Shown: positions 10,747 through 22,129, counted from the first letter of the stretch. The stretch: 64,000 nucleotides of DNA from Symbiodinium kawagutii (GCA_009767595.1 VSDK01020415.1:82986-146985), one strand, 5' to 3'. Numbers and translations are program-made. Notes: generated from the sequence alone by a model not told the origin.

Positions 10747-13700
10747 AACTCAGCCAACTTTCCTCCATAGGCTCGTCCACAGGTGACTTCAAATGGAGTA
10801 ACTCCACCCTTGCAGACAAAACGGTTGAGCAAAAACGAGGCGTGGATGTAGCTCCATGAAGTAAGGGCATGGGTCGTCGGCAACTGCATGCACAGCTTTT
10901 CCTCCAATGCCAACTGCAACACTGTGGCTGTCTGTCGAATCCTGTGGATGGCGTTCTCAACCAAGGAGTTGGAGGAGCTGTCATAGATCTTGGAGTTGTC
11001 AATGTGGACTGTGTAGTTCATCTTCAGTAGTGCTCGTCGCGCCAACTCTTCAATTTTGAGCAAAGTGGGCTCTTGATCACATCGAAGAGCCACTGTATGA
11101 TGCCCAAGCCACTGGATGAATCTGCAAATCTCCTTGGACATCATGAAAGCATCTCGCTTGTCCTGGAATGGCACAGCACTGATTGCACCGGTTTGCGAAC
11201 ATGTCATCACCATCACGAGAATCTTGTCTTTGACATCTTCACCTTCAACTTCTTTGCTGGTATACTTCAGGTCGAAGGAAATCGTTGGGTGTTCCCGCTT
11301 GGTGTGCCTTTCCGTGTCTGTGAAATGGGCATCTGGTCTGCCCTTGGCCTTCACACAACTCAAGCACCAAGGAGCGTACGGCAAATGCGTGAGATTGTGA
11401 GCCAAAACCTCTCGATGATCTTCAGGAGGTGTATGCAACTGCTGCATGTTGGGCTCGCGTGCTCCTTCAGCTTCCACTTGCACCGCGATGTCACGGGCTG
11501 CTTGTAGCCGATGTTCGTCTACTTTGGCACTCAATCTTCTCCACAGCTTGGCTTTCGAACCACTCTGAGAAATGCCCATGTACTTGCACGAGTTCCGAAG
11601 CAATCCGAGTGAACTTGTCGCCAACACTTCGATTCCAGCGAGTTCAATGGTGTCCTTCTTCACCACCAGCTCTTGCCGTTGAGGTACTTCAGGGCGTTCA
11701 ACTTGTTCACCTGGTACTTCTTGTCCAGCTTGTTGTCCAGCTCGTTGTCCATCAGCTGGAGGCATATCTTCGTCCCCGCCCACTCGAGCACCTTCAGGCT
11801 GGATCACTCCGACATCTGATGATTCGGCAGGTCGTGCTGGTTGTCCTCCTTCTCCTTGAAATTCAGCACAAACAAAGCCCATGCGTTCCGGAGGCATAAC
11901 TTCTTGGGTCAGCACTGTCACTAACCTTTGCCACCTGGATTCCAACTCTTCGCCTCGGTCTCCAAGCCTCTTCACATCCTCACAGAATTCCAAAAGATAC
12001 CATTGGACTCCATCCCAACCAAAACTGGTACGAAATCCCCATTCGTCCAAAGAAAAGTCACGCGAGGGATCCACAAACTGTTTGGCGTTGGTACACTTCA
12101 AAGGGTAACCTTGTGCAGTTGTAGACCATGTTGACCGGGCATCACTCCAACGCTTTGGAATGTCAGCAGGTAGGGCATCTGCTGGGATGACTCGCACATT
12201 CTTGATGCGTCGAATTCGTCCAACGACAGTCAAACTATCGTTCTTGTACTCAATGGGAATGCTCAACTTCTTGTTGAAGTGGAACAATTTGGGCTTGTTG
12301 TCCTGCTCATCAATGACGATTCCCCAGCCTTTCTTCAACAGCCTTCCATAGGAAATCAAAGGCTGGTGAACTTTCTCAGAAACATGGCCTCTGTCAACCA
12401 GAGACACTTGGATGCCGTCCTCAGTCTCGAACTCGATGGAAACATCACGGCACCCATACGTAGAAATTCTTCCTCCTTGGGCGTCCCACAACATTCCTAT
12501 GTGGGCTGTAGCTTTGCCTGCCTGCTGGTAGTCCACTGGCAGCACAGTCGCATCCGACCCACTGTCCAAGATGATTTCCACTTCTTCGCAATCCACAGCA
12601 CTGATTGCTCGCACACACTGGTCCTTCTCATCGGCAATCTCATAGGAACCCAACCATTCAGCAGCACTGCAGCCATGCGACTGCACAAAAGAGCAATCGG
12701 TCGCCTGCAAGTCAGAGGGGACAAACTGCTCAATGTCAGCAATGATCTCCTTTTCCTGGAAGTACACGTGCTCGTAGAACTCCTCATAGTCAGCAAAGTC
12801 GGCAAACTCCATCTCGCAAGGCAAATCACACGGGGAGTCCTTCAGGTCACGACCAGGCACAGCATCAACCAACTCATCATCGTCACACATCGAAAACATG
12901 ACTGCTCTCACATGGCTACTGCTATTCTCCATGTACACCACATCGTCACGAAGATCAAAGACAACTGAAGGTGTGTTTTGCACTCTGCGCACACGATTCG
13001 AAGCACTTTGACTGGGGTGGACAGAAGGAAGGGTAGAAGAGGTCTCAGACATGGCTCCAACATTCACTGATGACGCAGCATCGTCACCTTGCACTTGGCG
13101 AACTTTGTCCTTGGGAGCCCAGCAATCTCTTGCTAGGTGGCCAACTTTGCCGCAGTTGTTACAGCTGCGGGTCTCTTTCGATTTCTGCTTTCCCTTTCCT
13201 TTCTCTTTTCCTTTGTCTTTGCCTTTTCCTTTGCTCTGGGTCTGCTGAAAGTTCTGACTTCCGGAGTACGAACTGCCTCCGTAGCCTTTGCCCTTCTCGA
13301 AACCCTTGCCTTTGCCATTCTGAGCGGCATACTTTCCTTTCTGATCTCCCTTCTTTCCGTCTCTCTGATTGCCCTTTTCTTTGCCTTTCTCTCTGCCTTT
13401 CACTCTGTCTACATCCATTGGGACTGCCTCGTCATTGCCGAGCACCATAGATTCGGACCAACGAACAGTTGCTCTGTCATATCGAAGGATGGCTTCACGG
13501 AGGTCGGAGTAACTCGAGCTCTCAGTGATGTTCACATTGAGATGCGTACGCAGCTGACCTCCTACACATCGAAGCAAAACAGCAAATCTGATTTCCTCTG
13601 TGATCGCATTCGCGATTCTAGAGTACTCAGCAAAAGCTTGTTCCAACCTCAAAATCTGACTCAAAAGAGGTGCCTTCATGTTGAATGCTGGCCACGCCAT

Positions 13701-14228
13701 TATGGCGTTCAACAAACCTAATGAACGATTTCGAGAGGAGGGTTGACAGTTAAGAAACAGCTGTCGCAGAGCTTCGTAGCCGTTGTTCGAGGCCACTCCT
13801 TTCAGGATATTCAGAAGCCTGCCTTTCAACAAACCCGCCAAGAGACTGTACAAGAACAAACTTCGTTTCTTGTCCTCCTCAAGCAGGTTCGACAGCAGGA
13901 TCTCGGAGTCTGGATTCTTCTTGATGTTCTCTATATCGTGCTGGTAGTTGGAGTCAACCGTCCCTAGGAACTGCTCTACACTCCACCACCAGTCCTTCCA
14001 CATACTGATCTCATCCTCCCGGGTCTTTGGTTCGAAACCCGAGGGTTTTGGTACAAGCTTGAACCAGTCAGGGTCTTTCGGCTTCTGGCTAATCTGCTGC
14101 AAGGCTTGGGCAGCAGACTGTGCGGCCTGGGATGCCGCCTCCGTAGCTGCGATCATCATTCGCGCCACCTCAGCTCCATCGATCGGCGCAGCTGATGTCG
14201 GTGAACCGCCAGGACTAGCAGCCGCCAT
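10596..14228 (-). CDS. gag: Copia gag-protease-integrase
   Basis: The ATG at 14228 opens a 1210-residue frame; an upstream TTG is in frame but ATG is the sensible start. Gag has an Ala/Gln-rich N-terminus and a long Lys/Gly-rich basic stretch. A zinc knuckle of the CX2CX4HX4C type follows at C356, C359, H364 and C369. The aspartic protease has LDSGSDATVLP with D555. Integrase has an H944/H948-C955/C958 zinc site and catalytic D986 (ISFDLKY), D1051 (LRCDQEP) and E1091 (SLVENAI). The usual core order is therefore intact. The frame runs out at RAYGGKLAEFGLDV and becomes nonsense to the stop at 10596; the continuation is one base over, in the next feature. A small deletion at this point, replacing the usual residues before the Val-Trp, explains it better than programmed shifting, as no slippery run is evident. 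Confidence 0.9.
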   Translation of the reverse strand: MAAASPGGSPTSAAPIDGAEVARMMIAATEAASQAAQSAAQALQQISQKPKDPDWFKLVPKPSGFEPKTREDEISMWKDWWWSVEQFLGTVDSNYQHDIENIKKNPDSEILLSNLLEEDKKRSLFLYSLLAGLLKGRLLNILKGVASNNGYEALRQLFLNCQPSSRNRSLGLLNAIMAWPAFNMKAPLLSQILRLEQAFAEYSRIANAITEEIRFAVLLRCVGGQLRTHLNVNITESSSYSDLREAILRYDRATVRWSESMVLGNDEAVPMDVDRVKGREKGKEKGNQRDGKKGDQKGKYAAQNGKGKGFEKGKGYGGSSYSGSQNFQQTQSKGKGKDKGKEKGKGKQKSKETRSCNNCGKVGHLARDCWAPKDKVRQVQGDDAASSVNVGAMSETSSTLPSVHPSQSASNRVRRVQNTPSVVFDLRDDVVYMENSSSHVRAVMFSMCDDDELVDAVPGRDLKDSPCDLPCEMEFADFADYEEFYEHVYFQEKEIIADIEQFVPSDLQATDCSFVQSHGCSAAEWLGSYEIADEKDQCVRAISAVDCEEVEIILDSGSDATVLPVDYQQAGKATAHIGMLWDAQGGRISTYGCRDVSIEFETEDGIQVSLVDRGHVSEKVHQPLISYGRLLKKGWGIVIDEQDNKPKLFHFNKKLSIPIEYKNDSLTVVGRIRRIKNVRVIPADALPADIPKRWSDARSTWSTTAQGYPLKCTNAKQFVDPSRDFSLDEWGFRTSFGWDGVQWYLLEFCEDVKRLGDRGEELESRWQRLVTVLTQEVMPPERMGFVCAEFQGEGGQPARPAESSDVGVIQPEGARVGGDEDMPPADGQRAGQQAGQEVPGEQVERPEVPQRQELVVKKDTIELAGIEVLATSSLGLLRNSCKYMGISQSGSKAKLWRRLSAKVDEHRLQAARDIAVQVEAEGAREPNMQQLHTPPEDHREVLAHNLTHLPYAPWCLSCVKAKGRPDAHFTDTERHTKREHPTISFDLKYTSKEVEGEDVKDKILVMVMTCSQTGAISAVPFQDKRDAFMMSKEICRFIQWLGHHTVALRCDQEPTLLKIEELARRALLKMNYTVHIDNSKIYDSSSNSLVENAIHRIRQTATVLQLALEEKLCMQLPTTHALTSWSYIHASFLLNRFVCKGGVTPFEVTCGRAYGGKLAEFGLDVSEARSKGRSQMDRGNFPVQDHDPRHVHCWIRRYYKIDKVYQANVR

Positions 14229-14350
14229 CAAAGATCTCCTTCGTGAAGTCCAGGATGAAGTTGCTCTGGTACTTCACACCGTCCAGCCACAGGAACGGCT
14301 CACGTCACACGAACCGAAGCTGGAGCCCCTCACCTCTATCCTATAGGATC

Positions 14351-14368
14351 ACTGGGGCTCCGCTACCA
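14351..14368 (-). other. Primer-binding site, initiator-Met-like
   Basis: Directly after the 5' LTR the element strand reads TGGTAGCGGAGCCCCAGT. This is the complement of a tRNA 3' end, CUCCGCUACCA preceded by CUGGGG. The implied acceptor stem begins A1:U72, as in eukaryotic initiator tRNAs, and the start resembles the known initiator-Met site TGGTAGCAGAG or TGGTATCAGAG. The tRNA itself is not in this window. Confidence 0.75.
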
Positions 14369-14490
14369 TCCAAAGGTTCCCCACACACTGAGGCAACCCT
14401 TTTTCTCCTTGAGCACACATGGCCTGTAGTGGTGACCATATGTACATGCAGGTGTCACATGGGGCGTGAGTCAGGATACAATCTCACTCA
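14369..14490 (-). repeat. 5' LTR of the copia element
   Basis: 122 bp, one mismatch to the other LTR (T at 14430). Followed on the plus strand by ATATC, the second copy of the target duplication. At this length, promoter elements must be very compact; none could be assigned. Confidence 0.95.
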
Positions 14491-14495
14491 ATATC
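14491..14495. repeat. Target-site duplication of the copia element (right)
   Basis: ATATC, matching 6486-6490 exactly. Confidence 0.9.
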
Positions 14496-15689
14496 ACTCG
14501 TTGGACTGGAGCGGCGTTCATTAATCATTTGGATGTCACATTCGGATCTCACGGAATGTCAAATCAATGTCAAAGCATCCCGTTCCATGATTGATAGGGG
14601 AACCAATACTATGTGATCTATGTGTGAATGATACATCGCTGTTTCAATTTCTATGGCTTCCCGTTACCATGTCATGTACAGTAACTAGAATTGAGTTCAC
14701 TGTGAACTATGCGTCACTGGTATAAATCCAACTATTCAGTCCTGAGCACATGTGGCAAGTATATCAACAAGCAATGCAACAGGGCTGAGTCACTTGGGAC
14801 CAGGAAGAGTGGAGCTGCGCATGGACACACAGGTACAGCCATGGGTAGTGGAAAGGTGGGGATGATGACATCCATTGGGCTATTTCCCAACTGAGACGGA
14901 GGAATGTTGGGACAAGAAAAGGTGCGGTCAAGACTTTGTGGGCGAGGGTTTCCGAATCTCTTCATGCCAGCCAGTGGGATGCAGCAGTATCTCGGATGAA
15001 GGGTCCCTGTATACCCAATACGTTCGTGTACATCCAAGTACAAGTATATATACATCCTATATCCTACCAAAAATTCACATCCAACATCCACGTCTGTGCA
15101 ATTTGTCAAAAGATATTGAAAGCCCTGCTGATCATTTTGCATATTCCTGAAATAGGAGGTGTCCGTGGAGCAAACACTGGAGAGAGGTACGCTATGCCAG
15201 ACAGTGTGTAGGTGATGGCTATTGTCTTTGACCATTTATCATCTACTAAAATACCAACAATGTGGAAAGACCATGGCTGATAAATGCATCTTGATGGTGG
15301 TGGCAAGCCACCTATAAATGAAGGAAGGTAACAATGCCAAAAGAAATCTGAACAACTGGGTCTGGAACATCTGGAAGCATCTGCCACAGGAAGAGAAACT
15401 GTTCCCTTTTGAACTAGGCTGTCTGGTGTCCCAGTCAAGATGCCACTTATCTGCACACAACTTATTCACTTGTGCCTGGTGAAAACTGAAAACATCAACA
15501 GTACCAAAAGCGCGCTATGTAGATTGCATTGTGATTGATTTGCAAATGTTTCATGTTGGAAATCTACACAGGATTTCTCACACAAGAAACATCATCGTAG
15601 ATTTAAGTTTCACTTCAGTTCTTTCTACACCCGTTTAATCTCGTTTACTTCATATTGCTTCTACACTCGTTTTGAGGATCGCCTCACCG
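14496..15689. other. No gene recognised
   Basis: A 167-codon open frame on the minus strand (14732-15235) shows no domain and no coding-like pattern. Nothing else was seen. Confidence 0.45.
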
Positions 15690-15885
15690 CTGTGGCCCCG
15701 GACCGATGTTGTCCTTGGCCTCGACGGAGGCCTTCGCCTCCAGCAGCACTCGGACCACTTCGCAGTGGCCGCGCCACGCCGGGCGAAGCCGCGGACCGCG
15801 GCCAGGTCGCCGGCGCGCGCCGCGTCGACGATTCCTGGCTTCCCGGCTTGGTCCGGATCTCGGAGCCACGGGGTGCTGCGACCCT
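15690..15885 (-). pseudogene. GC-rich ankyrin-repeat relic
   Basis: The minus strand holds VDAARAGDLAAVRGF in one frame and, after a shift, WRGHCEVVRVLLEAKASVEA then KDNIG in another. These are the start of one ankyrin repeat and the second half of the next, so about half a repeat plus frame has been lost. The patch is strikingly GC-rich compared with its AT-richer flanks. It is most simply a decayed fragment of an ankyrin gene or retrocopy. Confidence 0.6.
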
Positions 15886-17361
15886 CGTGGGGGCGGACTC
15901 CCATGGTGACCCCTGTGGAGTTGAGGTCAAGTTGGCGCCCTGGAAATCTGTGGAGCTGGCGGAGCTGGTTGCTTGGAAATTTTTGGGTGTTGAATCATGG
16001 ATGCACCTTATTGGTTTTATGTCTTGAACGCCTTCTGCTGTTGAGATGCTCTGGTTTACATATTAGCTCGCTTAGTTTGCATCTTGAAGGGCGATCAAAT
16101 TGTGCACTTGTCCTGTTCTGTGTTGGACTAGCTGTTGCTGTGGTATCGCTTACTGTATCATATATGTGATCATCATCTCAATAAAAGAGGTGGTTCGATC
16201 CTTGCAACAACCGGTTTGATATCTGCTGAATCAAGATTTGTTATCTTTCAAATTTCAACGTATATCTGATAGACTATGCATAAACAATCAAACGTTTATA
16301 GCCTCTGCATATCTGATGAAACAAGATCTGATTTCGGATAGAACTAAATGATAGCAATTAATCATAAATATTAATTATATACTCTTCATGTCTCTGGAGC
16401 ACTAGGGTTCTTTTTGTAAAGGATACAGTTATATGACTGTCCCCAAACGCGGACAAAACACATCAAACAACATGTCAACTGCCCACACGCAAAGCCTGAG
16501 GATGCAAAGCTACACATTTAAAACCTTTCACACATCCGGATCATTCATGCTCGTTGTAAATCACCCATCCAATTCACATTAGTTCGCTGAACACGGGAAC
16601 GGGGAGTGCCTTGCCATGGTAGATACAGCTTCTGAGCCTTCAGAAAACTCATGTTATTTTTGTTTATTTTGTATTGTGATGCTGTTAGAGAAATGGACCA
16701 ACTGACATCTCAAGCAAACAAGAATATCAAGTTGAAACCGCCAAAGCCAATCACTTATTATATAATATGACATAATTGATTAAGTTGTGATAGCGGTCAG
16801 GTTCTCATTCTCGTCTCACGACTGGACGGCATTCGTAGGCTCCGTAGAACCACTCTCAATCAATATCATATATGTTATGATTCAAAAGTCGTAAAAAAAA
16901 TTAAAGTAAAACATGATGCACCATGCATCCTGGAAGAACAACAGGAACCGCAATGTCAGAAGAAGGAAAGGTCAAAACAATCATCGCATTACTGGTGCCC
17001 TGACCCATCTTGAAGCCATCGTGCTGCTGGAATCTTCTGGTGGGCACTGTGTTGTCCTTGTAGAACTTCTATGAATACCTCTGACGGCACTGCTATCGAC
17101 ATATCCAAGGGCCCAACATTTATGTACTGCTTGCTGCTCCTGTGCCAGGAGCACTACACTTTGCAGTCGGAACTTGCAACTCCGGACACGATGAGTTCAA
17201 AGTCGAACCTGGTCATCGATGAGTTCAAAGTTGTCCCTGCGCCCTCGCTTCACTCCACTGGTCTCAGCACCTGGCGCTGAGCCAATGGAACTCTCATGTT
17301 GAGAAACCACACAGCAGGTGCCTCAGTGACCTTGTGATCAACGGAGAGGGTCTTCAGGGTT
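15886..17361. other. No gene recognised
   Basis: AT-rich sequence without readable exons or repeats beyond simple AT runs. The GGTTCGATCC at about 16191 is an isolated B-box-like match without a cloverleaf. Confidence 0.45.
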
Positions 17362-17528
17362 GACCTCACAGATCCTCACAGATCCTCACAGGTCAGGTAG
17401 ACAAAGAGGTCCGTGCTTCGAACGTGAAAGTCAGAAAACTGCAGTCTGAAGGAATTTCGGTTTTTCTACACACTGTCACTCTTTGAGTTTTAAAGCTCCC
17501 AAGTCATGCACCTATTTCAGCAAAGCCT
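17362..17528 (+). repeat. Dispersed repeat, copy 2
   Basis: Aligns with 5486-5630 in the same orientation. This copy carries extra iterations of the 10-bp motif ATCCTCACAG near its start, which accounts for most of its greater length. Confidence 0.75.
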
Positions 17529-20500
17529 GGAAATTCCCTCGGCGAGGCAGGCAACATCCATAAGATTCTCTAGGAAAGAAACAATGATGAACATAAACAT
17601 CCATGTGCGCCATGACACGGGTCACACTAGCTATGAAATCATAGCTATGATTTTGGAACCTCATTTGGCAATACTTTCTGGTAGAGGATGCTTCGCAAAT
17701 CCAGGCACTTGGAATATAAGTACTGTGACCCTCAAAAGATTCCTCGTGAACTGTACAACGTAGACCTATCTGGGAGTAGAGTGAGCAACCGGCACCACAC
17801 ATACAAATGTGGACTCAGGACACAAGGTCGAAGCGAGAGTGGTTGCGTGTCCAAAGGTTGCAATCTTCCAAAGCCGGACAGCTTGAGCCTGCAAAGGTAG
17901 CTTGGCTCCCAGCTTCCAGGTCCCAGTCTGCTCCAAGAAGAATCCTCTGCGACCGATTTCATGGCCTGAGCCCCGAAAAACTTTCCCGGCTCGTCAGCTC
18001 GTCTTTCAAGTTTCCTGAGTTTCCTACGTTTCCTATTCCTTCCTTGTTGTCTTGGAGATACTCATTACTCAACTCTTAACTTGTTGCTCACTTCACTTGT
18101 TGCGCAAATGTTTCTGGAGAGACTCCACTGTGGCTGAGCACTCGGCCTTCCGTTGAAGCTTAGTACGCAAGCCTCGTGTCTACAACCGCTACCCTCCACA
18201 AGGGAGAAGTAACAAATCCACACGACATCAGCCGTCACTTCAAAGCTGAGGCATTCACATTCCAGGCTTCGTGCGTTGCATCTGTAACTCTGAACCCATC
18301 TGAACCGCAGCCTATGCGTTGATCCAGGTGCCATTTGGAGCTCGCCGGTTGTCCAATTTTGGGCCATGGCATGAAGGTCTGATGCACCAAGATGGTCTGA
18401 GCGATGTAAGGTCCCTGCTATGAAGCCAACAGTGCTCGCGAAGCTCTGTACACGCGTCACCTTGAGGTTTATATTTCGGATCTTTCAATTGTTTTCAATG
18501 AATGGTCATAGTCATAGAATTATGAAGTTTCAATCGTTTTAGTGGCTATAGCTTCTTCAACTTTACTTCAACGTTTCAATGTCGTTATGTCAGATCATGT
18601 CAGATCTTGTGTTGTAGTACAGTTTCGCAACTTAAATTTTGTGACACAGTTTTCGGGAACCAATCGCAGCGAAGGCACCACATGGTCGAAAACCTCAGAT
18701 AAGTTGGGAAACACATCGCGTTGGTCTGTGGGGAGAGGCTTCTGAGATGTTCTCACAGTATCTTGGACACGGACCCATCATGGTCTCCAATCTGATCCAA
18801 GAGACATATGACAACTAGATACAAGCAGCATCCAAGAGCTCCGATGTCAAAACGAACAAGTCAATGACAACAGAAGAAGCTCAAACTGTCCAAGTTTCTA
18901 ACAAACATTGGCAACTGGAGCTTACAGTGTGACAAACTGTTCCGACGCACTTCTTGCAAGTGCAAGTGCACGAAGGTTCTGATGCACTTAGCCAATGCCA
19001 AGTGCGTCAAAAGGGGAGTAAGAATAAACGAAGCAACAGCAATAGCAGCACCAGCAGCCATAATGACAACCACAGCAAACCACCACAACCACAACCACGA
19101 CCAGACCACGACCACGACCACAGCCAACCATACCCACCAAATTATTGAAGCAACTTCGGTTTGTTTCAAGAGATGGAACTTGGTCGATGTGCAGTCGCAG
19201 GGCCTGCTCCCTGCTTTGCCCTGCAAATGTCACGGTGCTGCGCACGGAACGATTCGACGGAACGATTCGCCTCAAAAGTCAATGCCACAAATGCCATCTT
19301 CAATGAAGTCTTCACTCACTTTCAATGCTTTCAACTGTGGATTCGGACACTTAGACTACTTAGATTCACATTGAAACATCGCAGTGCACAGAATTGCAAA
19401 CAGAATAAAGCTGCATTTTGCTGTGGACATGCGAAATGAGAATTGCCAGCCGGTTCCAAGCTAAGTCCAGTGTATATTTCTTACAATTTCCGTCATTACA
19501 TCATTATATACCTCATTTCACTATGTGAACAGCACAGGCTAAGCACAACTCCACTAGTCGATTTGAATAGCTGCGACCTCAGCGAGTTGCCAAGTGAATT
19601 CAGGCAGCACCAAAGAGCTCTGTCAATTGGCTTCAGCACAGCTCGCTTCTCAGAATCCGCAGCTGGGCTCAACTCAGCGTACAGTGTCTGAGTGCTTCAC
19701 TATGCCTCAGCGTCAAGGCCTGTCATTTCCAACCCCCAAACCATCATCAACCAACTCCATCAACTTCAAATCAACTCCGAATCAACTCCGAATCAACTAA
19801 AAATCAACTCCATCAATTTCGAACCATGTCCATTTTTCCAACTCTTTGAGCCTCGTGGCTTCCAGTTTTCAACAGTGGCTTCACCAGCAGAAGCTTGACA
19901 CATTCGGTTCAAACCAAACCGCTGAGAAGTTGAGAACTCAAACGGGAACAGCAAAGAGCCTTAGAAACTTGTGGGAACTCGTGAAGAGCAGGATGTGTTG
20001 GGAGGTGAGTCTTCGCCGGACCAGATTCGTTTCAGATCCTACAGGGTTCGGTTTGCATCACCTGTGTACACGTCGAGGCATATGTGTCTACAAATGATCC
20101 CGATTCGTCAATCTTCAAGGACATGGACATGTTGCCACAGATACCAAGGACATGTTGAGAGGGCAGTTTCACAGGTCCTCTGGAGCTGGTCATGATGACC
20201 TGCTACTTTGCAAAAACCACAGCTGTACCGGTGGCCTGAGCCAAATTTCACAGTAAAGGCAATCTGCAATAATTTCTATCAAAACATATCCGAGCAGGTT
20301 TTCAAACAAATCGACTGGTGGAAGTGTAAAGAAATTTTGCGAGGAATTTGTGGCACAGCGATTCCTTGCACAGAAACCTCAAAGTATCCAGCAACAACAT
20401 CAACTACTAGACAGTTTCCAAAACCTATCGCGAAGTCATTCTGTTGCCGTTGTTCAATAACTAATTATTCCTCAATCGATTATGGAAACAAATTTGATGT

Positions 20501-21504
20501 TGGAAATCCAACCTCACAAATCAACGACCGCACCCTTACAATCACTTCTCCGGGAAGATACTGCACGTGTGACACCCACGCTCGGCCAAAAAAAAGGTTT
20601 GCTTGCAAACCACAAACATTAGAACGTTGCCCTGGAAACCAGTCAATCATTCGGATGCATGCTATGAATGGACATGGTTCAGACTGCAAGATTTCATCAA
20701 CTGACATCACGGCCCTACAGAGGCAAAAAATACATGAACATCTGAACAACCTATGCGCAACCACTTCACACCTTGCAGAAGTGATTCTGCACCGGTGCGT
20801 CTAAAACCAAATCAATTTGATGCGCTGCATGGGACAAGCCAAGCTGCCAATCGCTGACATCTAGTAAGTTTGGCATGGAAGCCCAAGCGACAGCGAAGCC
20901 AACACGTAAATAAAGAGAGCGGGGGATAATACGGGCCCCATTTTGTCATGATTCTTAACGATTTTTCATGATTTCTAAGTACTTGTAACAAAGATTAGTT
21001 TAACACATTAAAATATGTGAATCCCTTGCATTCAACTGTTACAAACATTGATGAGACCATGATATTTTTTATTTATGTTTTTAAAGTCATCAGCAGATAC
21101 CAAAGGGTTGCTACATGTATTCATGGTTGTTAGAATTTCACCAAACCCGAGTCTAACCTATTATGTGCTTATGCCCTGCTTCCTTCCCATGAAAGCAGTT
21201 GCTGGGATAATCAAATCATATGTAAGCCTAGTTGGGTTTATAACATTATTAGTTGAGCCACATGGCTCGCTAGAGCCTAGCTACTCATGGCACAGGCTGC
21301 AGCCTGTGAAAATCTGGTTGCAATCTATCATGTTTTTGCATTTCAGGCTTACTACTTATGGATAAAAGTGGATTCACGCCACATGCAGTACATTGCCACT
21401 TGATTGCCATTTATCATGCAGTTCTGTCGTGCTAGCTAGGGGATTGGCTGCCACAGGACTGGTAACACTATATATGGTTTTACTTAGATTTTATTGCAAA
21501 ACTA
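17529..21504. other. No gene recognised
   Basis: Open frames of up to about 198 codons exist (for example plus strand 20208-20804) but show no domain. There is a low-complexity CCACAACCACAACCACGACC-type tract at about 19080-19125 and a small CAACTCC(G/A)AAT tandem at about 19745-19815. No supported gene. Confidence 0.45.
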
Positions 21505-21739
21505 GTTTCTAAGTACCAATGGGTTAAGCTGCATTCTACTGACCGATTCCTGTTTGCAATCTATCATGCATGTCTGCCTTCCTACCCATAGAGTTGGGTC
21601 ATGCGGGATGACATGCATTGTATTGTTACCTGGTTGTATTCTCTGGTGAGCTAGTGCCTAGTTACACAAGGGATTTGCAGCAGCTAGTAAGTTATTTTCA
21701 TTCAATTGTTTTTAGGATTTGGTGCATTTAAAATGTCAT
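21505..21739 (+). repeat. Direct repeat unit 1
   Basis: About 235 bp that recurs at 21900-22129 in the same orientation. Shared blocks include GGGTTAAGCTGCATTCTA, CTGCCTTCCTACCCATAGAG, ACCTGGTTGTATTCTCTGGT and ACACAAGGGATTTGC. The copies are diverged by several percent. Class unknown. Confidence 0.85.
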
Positions 21740-21899
21740 GTTGGCAAATCAATATTGATTTTGAATTGAATATTCCTATCTAAATCTAGGATTGGCAATT
21801 TGATTTTATTAATGCTAATTCAAAGACCATTTTTGCAACGAAATCACCAAACGGTGGTAATATCATATGAAGCCTTGGCTGGGTTCTATTGTTGAATTA

Positions 21900-22129
21900 G
21901 TGCCCAAGTACCTATGGGTTAAGCTGCATTCTATTGATTCCTGGTTGCAATCCATCATGCATTTCTGCCTTCCTACCCATAGAGTCAAGTCATGTGGGAT
22001 GACATGCATTATACTGCTACCTGGTTGTATTCTCTGGTGAGCTAATGCCTAATTACACAAGGGATTTGCTGCAGCTAGTAAATTACTTTCACTCAATTGT
22101 TTTTCAGGATTTGGTGCGTTCAAAATGTG
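21900..22129 (+). repeat. Direct repeat unit 2
   Basis: Second copy of the repeat at 21505-21739. It starts at the equivalent AAGTACC(A/T)ATGGG and ends at GGATTTGGTGC. The spacing suggests a local duplication with an intervening unique segment. Confidence 0.85.

Larger units (their letters stand above)
6491..14490 (-). mobile_element. Complete Ty1/copia LTR retrotransposon (8.0 kb)
   Basis: An 8000-bp element bounded by two 122-bp direct LTRs and flanked by the 5-bp duplication ATATC. It is transcribed on the minus strand. In transcript order it holds the 5' LTR (14490-14369), a primer-binding site starting at the next base, gag with a CCHC knuckle, aspartic protease, integrase, reverse transcriptase, RNase H, a C-terminal extension with two hydrophobic segments and acidic stretches, a short GC-rich purine tract and the 3' LTR (6612-6491). 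Integrase before reverse transcriptase is the Ty1/copia order. The LTRs differ at one base (6552 versus 14430), which suggests a recent insertion, yet the single polyprotein frame is broken at about 10745, 7150-7200 and 6835. No other insertion is nested inside it. Confidence 0.95.

Noticed and set aside
10735..10750. Programmed frameshift between the two large copia frames
   Set aside because: No slippery heptamer or clear downstream structure; the residues lost at the join fit a small deletion better, though sibling elements were not available.
14732..15235. 167-codon open frame, minus strand
   Set aside because: No recognisable motif and composition like non-coding DNA.
16140..16215. B-box match GGTTCGATCC
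   Set aside because: T-stem does not pair and there is no acceptor stem.
18065..18460. 131-codon open frame, minus strand
   Set aside because: No domain, no coding-like pattern and no neighbouring exons.
20208..20804. 198-codon open frame, plus strand
   Set aside because: No domain, unusual residue mix and no supporting splice or start context; such lengths occur by chance in 64 kb.
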